From the NCBI GenBank assembly GCA_002394305.1, contig DGTM01000027.1:1-8142 (forward strand): a stretch of 8,142 nucleotides of DNA. Reading direction: 5' to 3'. A program made the position numbers and the translations under genes. The notes beneath the pieces were generated by a model that saw only the letters and a list, made by a program, of their open reading frames with translations, searched no databases and had not been told where the DNA came from. This DNA is from Prevotellaceae bacterium UBA4336. Its GTDB lineage: Bacteria; Bacteroidota; Bacteroidia; Bacteroidales; Bacteroidaceae. Shown here piece by piece: positions 1 to 5,064 of this stretch (the first letter of the stretch is position 1; every line of letters starts with the position of its first letter).

Positions 1-793
1 CGTTCTGGAACAGGACGCGGCTGCGACGGATGCTCATGTAGTAGTAGAGCGAGAAATTGATGCTGCTGACAATCATGAAGAAGCTCGCCACATATTCTAT
101 ATAGCTGCTGTGGAAGTAGGCGATGCTCTCGCTGTGGGTGCTGAAGCCGCCCGTAGCGATGGTGGTGAAGGCGTGGCAGAAGGCATCGTAGAGCGACATC
201 GGTCCCACCCAATAGAGCAGGGCACAGCAGCCCGTGAGCACGAGGTAGATGAGCAAGACGCGGCGGGCTGTGGCACCAATCTTAGGCCGTAGCTTGTCCA
301 GCCCCAGGCCGGTCACCTCGGCAGAGTAGAGGTTGCTGTTCTTCATCTCGTAGACCGGGATGAGGGCAAACGAGAAGACCACGATGCCGAGGCCGCCTAT
401 CCATTGCGTGATGGCTCGCCAGAAGAGCAACGACCGCGGCAGGATGTCTATCTCCTGGATGCAGGTGGCGCCCGTCGTGGTGAAGCCGCTCATCGTCTCG
501 AAGAAGGCGCTGGCCACATCCATGTCGGTGAGGTAGAGGTAGGGCACCATGCCGACCACGGAGAAGACAATCCAGGAGAGCGCCACGACGAGGAAGTTGT
601 CAGCCCGTCGCATCCGTTTGTTCTCGCTTCGGCGGCTCAGGAAGATGCAGAACGCTCCGATGGCCGTCGTGCCGATGGCCGTGAGCAGGAAGCAAAGCCA
701 GCACTCCTCGTCGTTCAGAATGGCGACGAGCATCGAGAGCAACAGAAAGAAGCTCTCCATGATGACGAGTATGCCGAGGATGCCTTTCTTCAT
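1..793 (-). CDS. trkH: TrkH-type potassium uptake transporter, N-terminal 264 residues (truncated by window edge)
   Basis: This inner-membrane subunit carries potassium into the cell in the Trk/Ktr/HKT family, usually together with a cytoplasmic NAD-binding TrkA partner. Translating the minus strand from the ATG at 793 gives 264 uninterrupted residues to the window edge. The first pore loop (residues about 98-110, FETMSGFTTTGAT) has its filter glycine at G108. The second (residues 211-219, TIATGGFST) has G215. QWIGGLGIVV at 130-139 is a typical conserved stretch after the first pore. Hydrophobic segments lie near residues 5-26, 34-52, 68-88, 122-147 and 177-197. Family members have roughly 480 residues, so about half is visible. 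An in-frame TAA lies 9 bases before the ATG, which supports this start. The upstream sequence is an A-run rather than a Shine-Dalgarno site, as is common in this phylum. No TAnnTTTG box is visible between it and nadB, so readthrough from nadB is possible. No trkA gene is visible on the upstream side. Confidence 0.93.
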   Translation of the reverse strand, partial: MKKGILGILVIMESFFLLLSMLVAILNDEECWLCFLLTAIGTTAIGAFCIFLSRRSENKRMRRADNFLVVALSWIVFSVVGMVPYLYLTDMDVASAFFETMSGFTTTGATCIQEIDILPRSLLFWRAITQWIGGLGIVVFSFALIPVYEMKNSNLYSAEVTGLGLDKLRPKIGATARRVLLIYLVLTGCCALLYWVGPMSLYDAFCHAFTTIATGGFSTHSESIAYFHSSYIEYVASFFMIVSSINFSLYYYMSIRRSRVLFQN

Positions 794-802
794 AGCTTTT
801 TT

Positions 803-985
803 TTAATTCATAATTCTTAATTCATAATTCATAATTAGGCTACGCCCGAAGGCTTGGCGAAAGGAATAATTCATAATTAGGCTACGCCCGAAGGCTTGGC
901 GAAGGAAATGATTCATAATTAGGCTACGCCCTAAGGCTTGGCGAAGGAAATAATTATGAATTATGAATTAAGAATTAAGAATTAT
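803..985. repeat. Repeat element: heptad-built inverted arms around 42-base tandem units
   Basis: The left arm (803-837) and right arm (951-985) are each 35 bases, made of five heptads of the form WTAATTC. Read as inverted repeats they match at 33 of 35 positions. Between them lie direct repeats starting at 838, 880 and 922, exactly 42 bases apart. Each begins GGCTACGCCC and contains GGCTTGGCGAA. Units 1 and 2 differ at 3 of 42 positions. Unit 3 has one change in its core and runs into the right arm. The element fills almost the whole gap between nadB and trkH and overlaps the nadB 3' end. It contains no open frame and no transposase. It looks like a small dispersed element, or a transcript-end or processing signal; its function is unknown. 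Confidence 0.88.
838..945 (-). repeat. Three GC-rich cores of the 42-base unit with potential UUCG hairpins
   Basis: Read on the minus strand, the strand of nadB and trkH, units 1 and 2 contain GCC-TTCG-GGC, a three-pair stem closing a UUCG tetraloop. A competing fold pairs CGCC with GGCG across nine bases. In unit 3 the loop is TTAG while the stem is unchanged. The nadB-trkH intergenic RNA would therefore carry three small hairpins in series. The stems are short, so stability is uncertain. Confidence 0.5.
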
Positions 986-2564
986 CTAACGCGTGTTTCG
1001 CGTAGTCGATGGTGTAGTGTAGGCCGCGGCTTTCCTTGCGCTCCAGGGCCTGACGGGTGATGAGGTAGCCCACGTTGATCATGTTGCGGAGCTCGCAGAT
1101 GTCTTTGGTCGGCTTGACGCGCTTGAAGAGGTGCTCCGTCTCTTCGTAGAGCAGGTCGAGGCGCTCCCAGGCACGATGCAGACGCAGGTCGCTGCGGACG
1201 ATGCCCACGTAGGTGCTCATGATTTGGTTCACCTCCTTGACGTCCTGGGCGATGAGCACCTTCTCTTCGTTCGTCATGGTTCCCTCGTCGTTCCATTCCG
1301 GCACGCGGTCGTTGAAGTCGTAGTGGTCGATGACCTCCAGCGAGTGACGGGCGGCAGCGTCGGCATAGACGACGGCTTCGATGAGCGAGTTGCTGGCCAA
1401 GCGGTTGCCGCCATGGAGTCCGGTGCACGAGCATTCGCCCACCGCATAGAGGCGCTTGATGCTGCTCTGCCCGTCGAGGTCGACCTTGATGCCGCCGCAC
1501 ATGTAGTGAGCGCTGGGGGCCACGGGGATGTACTGCTTGGTGATGTCGATGCCGATGCTGAGGCACTTGGCGTAGATGTTGGGGAAGTGGTGGCGGGTCT
1601 CCTCGGGGTCCTTGTGGGTGACGTCGAGGCAGACGTGGTCCAGACCGTGAATCTTCATCTCGCGGTCGATGGCGCGTGCCACGATGTCGCGCGGAGCGAG
1701 GGACAGACGCTCGTCGTACTTCTGCATGAACTCCTCGCCGTTGGGCAGACGGAGGATGCCGCCGTAGCCGCGCATGGCCTCCGTGATGAGGTAGGCCGGA
1801 TGCGTCTCCTTGGGGTTGAAGAGCACCGTGGGGTGGAACTGCACGAACTCCATGTCCTTCACCTTGCCTTTGGCACGATAGACCATGGCAATGCCGTCGC
1901 CCGTCGCGATGTTCGGGTTCGACGTCGTGGCATAGATGGCTCCCGTGCCGCCGGTGGCCATGAGTGTGACTTTGCTCAGGTAGGTGTCCACCTTGCCCGT
2001 GTCGGGGTTGAGGACGTAGGCGCCGTAGCACTCGATGTCGGGCGTGCGGCGGGTGACACGTATGCCGAGGTGGTGCTGGGTGATGATTTCGACGGCGAAG
2101 TGATTCTCCAGTATTTCGATGTTCGGATTGCTGCGCACGGCTTCCATGAGGCCGCGCTGAATCTCGGCGCCGGTGTCGTCGGCATGGTGCAGGATGCGGA
2201 ACTCCGAGTGTCCGCCCTCGCGGTGCAGGTCGAACTCGCCGTTGTCCTTCTTGTCGAAGTTCACGCCCCAGCGCAGCAGGTCCTTGATGCCTTGCGGCGC
2301 ACAGCGCACCACTTGTTCCACTGCCGCGGGGTCGCTGATGTAGTCGCCCGCTATCATCGTGTCCTCGATGTGTTTCTCGAAGTTGTCCACCAACAGGTTC
2401 GTCACCGAGGCGATGCCGCCCTGGGCCTTTGCCGTGTTCGCCTCTTCGAGGGTTGTCTTGCAGATGAGCGTCACCTTGCCCTTGCCTGCGTTTGCCACTT
2501 TCAGCGCGTAGCTCATTCCGGCCACGCCGCTACCTATAATCAGGAATTCGCACTTTTTTATCAT
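975..2564 (-). CDS. nadB: L-aspartate oxidase (NadB)
   Basis: This cytoplasmic flavoenzyme oxidises L-aspartate to iminoaspartate, which quinolinate synthase (NadA) then condenses with dihydroxyacetone phosphate in de novo NAD synthesis. The 529-residue product is a normal length. The FAD-binding GxGxxG is G11-S12-G13-V14-A15-G16, followed by AKAQGGIASV at 45-54. HREGGHS is at 114-120, QFHPT at 242-246 (H244), LAPRDIVARAI at 289-299 (R292), and HYMCGG at 353-358 (H353). These correspond to the substrate and catalytic residues E121, H244, R290 and H351 of the E. coli enzyme. GECSCTGLHGGNRLASNSL at 376-394 is the C-terminal FAD-contact segment, and a helical domain covers about 430-529. I chose the ATG at 2564 because it starts directly before the flavin fold. 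An in-frame ATG at 2744 would add 60 unrelated residues spanning the promoter. The last two sense codons and the TAA come from the neighbouring repeat arm. nadA and nadC are not in the window. Confidence 0.96.
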   Translation of the reverse strand: MIKKCEFLIIGSGVAGMSYALKVANAGKGKVTLICKTTLEEANTAKAQGGIASVTNLLVDNFEKHIEDTMIAGDYISDPAAVEQVVRCAPQGIKDLLRWGVNFDKKDNGEFDLHREGGHSEFRILHHADDTGAEIQRGLMEAVRSNPNIEILENHFAVEIITQHHLGIRVTRRTPDIECYGAYVLNPDTGKVDTYLSKVTLMATGGTGAIYATTSNPNIATGDGIAMVYRAKGKVKDMEFVQFHPTVLFNPKETHPAYLITEAMRGYGGILRLPNGEEFMQKYDERLSLAPRDIVARAIDREMKIHGLDHVCLDVTHKDPEETRHHFPNIYAKCLSIGIDITKQYIPVAPSAHYMCGGIKVDLDGQSSIKRLYAVGECSCTGLHGGNRLASNSLIEAVVYADAAARHSLEVIDHYDFNDRVPEWNDEGTMTNEEKVLIAQDVKEVNQIMSTYVGIVRSDLRLHRAWERLDLLYEETEHLFKRVKPTKDICELRNMINVGYLITRQALERKESRGLHYTIDYAKHALDNS

Positions 2565-2594
2565 CGTCAATGACTGCTGTTTTGTTTGGGCCCA

Positions 2595-2612
2595 GGGAGC
2601 GGAAACGCTCCC
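2595..2612 (-). promoter_or_regulatory. Hairpin in the nadB 5' leader
   Basis: GGGAGCG (2595-2601) and CGCTCCC (2606-2612) form a perfect seven-pair stem with a four-base loop. On the nadB transcript the loop reads UUUC. It lies 31 bases before the nadB start codon and downstream of the predicted transcription start. No U-run follows it, so it is not a classical terminator. It could modulate translation or RNA stability. It matches no riboswitch class that I can recognise. Confidence 0.6.
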
Positions 2613-2642
2613 CCAGGCGTTCTTTTTAACGTAATATCGAGG

Positions 2643-2673
2643 CAAAGTTACGATTAAGTGCGCTAAAAGCAAA
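2643..2673 (-). promoter_or_regulatory. nadB promoter of the Bacteroidota type
   Basis: On the minus strand TTTG (2673-2670) is followed by 19 bases and then TAACTTTG (2650-2643). This fits the Bacteroidota primary sigma factor consensus TTTG-N19-TAnnTTTG. Transcription would start a few bases further, near 2636-2638, giving a leader of about 70 bases. This also argues that nadB starts at 2564 and not at 2744. Confidence 0.8.
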
Positions 2674-2699
2674 AGAAAAGCGCAATTTCTTTTGCTTTT
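2665..2699. promoter_or_regulatory. Perfect 14-base inverted repeat over the nadB -33 box (candidate operator)
   Basis: AAAAGCAAAAGAAA (2665-2678) and its exact complement TTTCTTTTGCTTTT (2686-2699) flank a seven-base spacer. The half-site centres are 21 bases apart, about two helical turns. The left half covers the -33 TTTG at 2670-2673, so a bound dimeric repressor would block the promoter. The alternative is a hairpin ending leftward transcription, but no gene to the right is transcribed leftward here. The operator role is inference. Confidence 0.6.
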
Positions 2700-2856
2700 C
2701 CGGGGGAAAATGAGTAAAACAGCGGACTGCACGGATGCCGGCACCCGCCGGGCAGCAAGGCAAGGGAACGCCGGACGAAGGATTAAAAAAACATAATTCT
2801 GTGCCGGAAACCTTTAATTCTTTGTGCTTCATACGGCGTACTTCGCGAAAACTTCG

Positions 2857-2864
2857 TACTTTTG
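2857..2864 (+). promoter_or_regulatory. -7 promoter box for the DUF4294 gene
   Basis: TACTTTTG matches TAnnTTTG, followed by CAG as is common in this phylum. No TTTG lies at the expected 19-20 base distance; the nearest, at 2821-2824, is too far. The box ends only nine bases before the ATG at 2874, so the transcript would have an extremely short leader or none. Confidence 0.55.
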
Positions 2865-2873
2865 CAGCACGAT

Positions 2874-3509
2874 ATGTTAAGGGAATTGTCGATAATGGCC
2901 TTTTCCTTGCTCCTGAGCGGCTTTGTCTGCGCCCAGGAGGAGGACGACGAGCTGCTGCCGCAGGAGCCGGTCAACTACAAGCTCAAGCTGCAGGTCTACC
3001 GCTACGTGAAGCCCGTCGTGGAGGAGGGCGACACGATGTGGTGCTACCTCCTGCCCGAGCTGTGGGTCTATCCGCCCCTGAAGTTCAAGAACGAGAAGCA
3101 GCGCCGTGCCTACAACCGCCTTGTCTACAACGTGAAGAAGGTGCTGCCCATCGCCCAGCAGGCCAATGCCCTCATCGAGGAGACCTACGAGGCGCTGGAA
3201 GCCATCCCCACCAAAAAGGAGAAGCAGGCCCATATCAGTGCGGTGGAAAAGGAAATCAAGGAGATGTACACGCCGCAGATGAAGAAGCTCACCTACAGCC
3301 AGGGCAAGCTCCTCATCAAGCTCGTGGACAGGGAATGCAACCAGTCGTCCTACGAAATCGTGCAGGCCTTCCTCGGTCCGGCCCGGGCCGCTTTCTACCA
3401 GGTCTTTGCCTGGACCTTCCGTGCCAGCCTGAAGAAGGAGTACCACCCCGAGGAGGAGGACAAGCTCATCGAGCGCGTCGTCCGCCAGGTGGAGACAGGC
3501 CAGCTGTGA
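2874..3509 (+). CDS. Exported DUF4294 family protein
   Basis: The 211-residue product matches the DUF4294 family of the Bacteroidota, whose function is not known. Residues 1-20 form a short export signal: the hydrophobic stretch IMAFSLLLSGFV is followed by CA|Q, a likely signal peptidase I site typical of the phylum. The mature part begins with an acidic patch. The family core follows: GDTMWCYLLPELWVYPPLKF at 52-71, RRAYNRLVYNVKKVLPIA at 77-94, a helical charged stretch at 96-132, LTYSQGKLLIKLVDRE at 139-154, SSYEIVQAFLG at 158-168, and a C-terminal helix ending in VVRQVE. The highly conserved SQGKLLIKL(V/I)DRE segment is intact. I chose the ATG at 2874. TTG at 2862 falls inside the -7 box. 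ATG at 2895 would still leave a signal-like start but would remove the only positive charge before the hydrophobic core. The gene stands alone on the plus strand, with its own promoter box and no operon partner within 190 bases. Confidence 0.88.
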   Translation: MLRELSIMAFSLLLSGFVCAQEEDDELLPQEPVNYKLKLQVYRYVKPVVEEGDTMWCYLLPELWVYPPLKFKNEKQRRAYNRLVYNVKKVLPIAQQANALIEETYEALEAIPTKKEKQAHISAVEKEIKEMYTPQMKKLTYSQGKLLIKLVDRECNQSSYEIVQAFLGPARAAFYQVFAWTFRASLKKEYHPEEEDKLIERVVRQVETGQL

Positions 3510-3608
3510 GGCCCGCACGAACATCCTGACGGGTAGAGTCTGCCTTTACAACGGAAGAGCACGCCGCCATCCCCGTACCTACTTTTGATGATTTTGGCAT
3601 GCGCAGCG

Positions 3609-3673
3609 GCTTTTCGCACGCGCCTCGTTACTTGATGTTCGTTATTATTTCGTAATTTTGCAGTGCGAAAAGC
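3609..3673. promoter_or_regulatory. 11-base inverted repeat bracketing the permease promoter
   Basis: GCTTTTCGCAC (3609-3619) and GTGCGAAAAGC (3663-3673) are exact complements. They lie upstream of the -33 region and just past the -7 box of the permease. Their centres are 54 bases apart, about five helical turns. They could be paired binding sites for a metal-responsive regulator, or a chance long-range hairpin. No regulator gene is adjacent. Confidence 0.45.
3631..3660 (+). promoter_or_regulatory. Promoter of the metal efflux permease
   Basis: TAATTTTG (3653-3660) matches the TAnnTTTG -7 box exactly. CTTG (3631-3634), one base off the TTTG -33 box, lies 18 bases before it, slightly short of the usual 19-20. 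The leader would be about 35-40 bases. Confidence 0.65.
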
Positions 3674-3689
3674 AAGGAATCAACCATTA

Positions 3690-3707
3690 ATGTTCAAACT
3701 GCAATGA
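3690..3707 (+). CDS. Possible five-codon leader peptide overlapping the permease start
   Basis: ATG at 3690 opens a five-codon frame (MFKLQ) whose TGA at 3705-3707 overlaps the permease ATG in the four-base arrangement ATGA. Termination and re-initiation coupling is conceivable. A frame this short can arise by chance and has no visible ribosome site, so confidence is low. Confidence 0.2.
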   Translation: MFKLQ

Positions 3708-4981
3708 TAAACATACTGTCGGAAATATGGGCGCTGCTCTGCGAGATGTCGCCCTACCTGTTGTTGGGTTTCCTCTTGGCCGGGCTGATGCATGAGTTCG
3801 TGCCGGGCACCCTCTATACGCGATACCTTGGCGACCGCTCGCTGCGGAGCGTCGTGCTGGCTGCACTCTTCGGCGTTCCCCTGCCGCTCTGCTCGTGCGG
3901 TGTCATCCCCACGGCTATGGGCATCCGCCGCGAGGGCGCCAGCAAGGGTGCCACCATCTCGTTCCTCATCGCCACACCGCAGACGGGTGTGGACAGCATC
4001 ATCGCCACCTACAGCCTGATGGGACTGCCCTTTGCCGTCATCCGCCCCATCGCTGCCCTGCTGACGGCCGTCTTCGGCGGCGCACTGTGCAATGTGCTCG
4101 ATACCGACGAGACGGTCTCTCCGGCAGACAGAACCCACTGCGAGGACGGATGCTGCGCACAGGAGACCCCCTCGCCACGCCGGGGAATCGGGGCAAGGCT
4201 TCTGGCTGCCCTCTCCTACGCCTTTGGCGAGATGATGGAGGACATCGGCAAGTGGCTCGCCATCGGGCTGGTCGTGGCCGGCATCATCACGGCCGCCGTG
4301 CCCGACTCCTGGTTTGTCCTCTTCCAGGACAACACCTTCTACAGCATCCTCTTCGTGCTCGCCTTCAGCATTCCCATGTATCTTTGTGCCACAGGAAGCA
4401 TCCCCATCGCCCTGGCCCTCATGTTGAAGGGTCTGACGCCCGGTGCCGCCCTGGTGCTGCTGATGGCCGGTCCGGCCAGCAACGCCGCCAGCATCCTCGT
4501 CGTGGGCAAGGTGCTGGGCAAGCGCACGATGCTGATCTACCTTGCCTCCATCATTGCCGGAGCCATCCTCTTCGGCGTCGGCATCGACAACCTGCTGCCC
4601 CGCGAGTGGTTCACGCACCCCGTCATGCAGCACGCAGCCTGTCACGAGGACGGCATCGGCCTCTTCTCCTACATCTGCACCGGCCTGCTGCTGCTCCTCC
4701 TGGTCCGTGCGCTCTGGCCTTTCGGTCACCACCACCATCACCACCACGAGGCGCTCTCCCATGCGGAAGCACGGGGCGTCACCTACAGCATCGAGGGCAT
4801 GAACTGCAACCACTGTGCCGAGAACGTCAGGAAGGCCATCGCCAGTCTGGAGGGCGTGGAAGGCGTGGAGGTGTCGCTGCGCGAAGGCAAGGCCATCGTC
4901 ACGGGTTCGCCCGATGAGGCCGAGGTGCTCCGCGCCGTAGAGAGCATCGGCTTCAAGGCGGCCGCAGACGCAGAAAAGTAA
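3704..4981 (+). CDS. SO_0444-type Cu/Zn efflux permease with C-terminal heavy-metal-associated domain
   Basis: This 425-residue inner-membrane permease belongs to the DUF318/ArsP-like permease superfamily, SO_0444 branch, whose members are linked to export of copper and zinc. The N-terminal membrane half has its signature PLCSCGVIPT at 61-70, then GASKGATISFLIATPQTG at 78-95. The second half has CATGSIPIALAL at 228-239 and GLTPGAALVLLMAGPASNAAS at 243-263. Likely membrane segments are near 15-30, 48-66, 84-105, 110-130, 183-200, 213-230, 232-256, 275-293 and 318-339. The cytosolic or periplasmic additions are metal-binding: HCEDGCC at 145-151, a run of seven histidines at 342-348, and an HMA domain (358-420) with GMNCNHC at 365-371. 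The ATG at 3704 gives the expected start right at the first amphipathic and membrane segment. The gene has its own promoter and is followed immediately by a strong hairpin, so it is monocistronic. The exact metal is inferred from the family. Confidence 0.9.
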   Translation: MINILSEIWALLCEMSPYLLLGFLLAGLMHEFVPGTLYTRYLGDRSLRSVVLAALFGVPLPLCSCGVIPTAMGIRREGASKGATISFLIATPQTGVDSIIATYSLMGLPFAVIRPIAALLTAVFGGALCNVLDTDETVSPADRTHCEDGCCAQETPSPRRGIGARLLAALSYAFGEMMEDIGKWLAIGLVVAGIITAAVPDSWFVLFQDNTFYSILFVLAFSIPMYLCATGSIPIALALMLKGLTPGAALVLLMAGPASNAASILVVGKVLGKRTMLIYLASIIAGAILFGVGIDNLLPREWFTHPVMQHAACHEDGIGLFSYICTGLLLLLLVRALWPFGHHHHHHHEALSHAEARGVTYSIEGMNCNHCAENVRKAIASLEGVEGVEVSLREGKAIVTGSPDEAEVLRAVESIGFKAAADAEK

Positions 4982-5004
4982 TGGGTGGGGCAAAACCCCA
5001 CCCA
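4982..5004. terminator. Strong hairpin, likely bidirectional terminator
   Basis: TGGGTGGGG (4982-4990) and CCCCACCCA (4996-5004) form a perfect nine-pair stem with the loop CAAAA. It begins on the base after the permease stop codon. On the minus strand it is followed by TTACTTTT, a moderately U-rich run suitable for ending transcription of the convergent EEP gene. On the plus strand no U-run follows. Confidence 0.65.
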
Positions 5005-5064
5005 CATTGTGCGCTGTGCGTTGTTTTCGTGGGGCGGAACCCCACGCACACTGTGCGCTGTGCG
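4985..5064. repeat. Direct repeat of a 36-base hairpin-plus-tail module
   Basis: Bases 4985-5020 and 5029-5064 match at 32 of 36 positions, with a 44-base period. Each copy holds a GTGGGG/CCCCAC stem and then a tail with TGTGCGCTGTGCG. The module fills the entire gap between the two convergent genes, and the second copy ends directly before the EEP stop codon at 5065. Confidence 0.8.
5028..5046. terminator. Second hairpin of the duplicated module
   Basis: CGTGGGG (5028-5034) and CCCCACG (5040-5046) form a seven-pair stem with the loop CGGAA. It lacks a following U-run on either strand. It is the first hairpin met by transcripts leaving the EEP gene and may act together with the one at 4982-5004. 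Confidence 0.45.

Larger units (their letters stand above)
2565..2873. other. Divergent intergenic region between nadB and the DUF4294 gene
   Basis: These 309 bases hold no credible gene. From the nadB side they contain a leader with one strong hairpin, the nadB -7 and -33 boxes, a perfect 14-base inverted repeat covering the -33 box, about 150 bases with no clear signal beyond a weak CCGGC/GCCGG hairpin near 2740, and finally a -7-like box for the rightward gene. Two separate promoters pointing apart are the simplest reading. Confidence 0.75.

Noticed and set aside
110..820. Plus-strand frames at 110-292, 404-820 and 549-806
   Set aside because: They are opposite trkH, whose minus-strand translation shows both pore loops. 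These frames show no motif and are charged, low-information sequence.
803..985. Possible CRISPR array from the regularly spaced repeats
   Set aside because: The units are contiguous 42-base tandem copies with no unique spacers, and no cas gene is nearby.
1131..2573. Long open frame of 480 codons on the plus strand opposite nadB
   Set aside because: It is antisense to a gene with intact catalytic motifs, and its translation is rich in H, V, A and D with no recognisable domain. Long antisense frames are expected from the high-GC third positions of nadB.
2565..2744. A 60-residue N-terminal extension of NadB from an upstream in-frame ATG
   Set aside because: It would begin upstream of the predicted promoter and cover the palindrome and leader hairpin. 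NadB proteins normally start right before the flavin-binding fold, as they do from the ATG at 2564.
2738..2754. Small CCGGC/GCCGG hairpin in the divergent gap
   Set aside because: It has only five pairs, no U-run and no placement relative to a gene end, and is easily expected by chance in GC-rich DNA.
3580..3587. A second TAnnTTTG box (TACTTTTG) upstream of the permease
   Set aside because: No -33 TTTG lies at the right distance, and a better placed box exists at 3653-3660. It could be a minor start but is not supported.
3680..5005. Open frame of 441 codons on the minus strand opposite the metal permease
   Set aside because: It is an antisense shadow: the composition is low in complexity (G, D, H, Q rich), it has no membrane or enzyme motif, and it crosses the permease promoter and the terminator hairpin.
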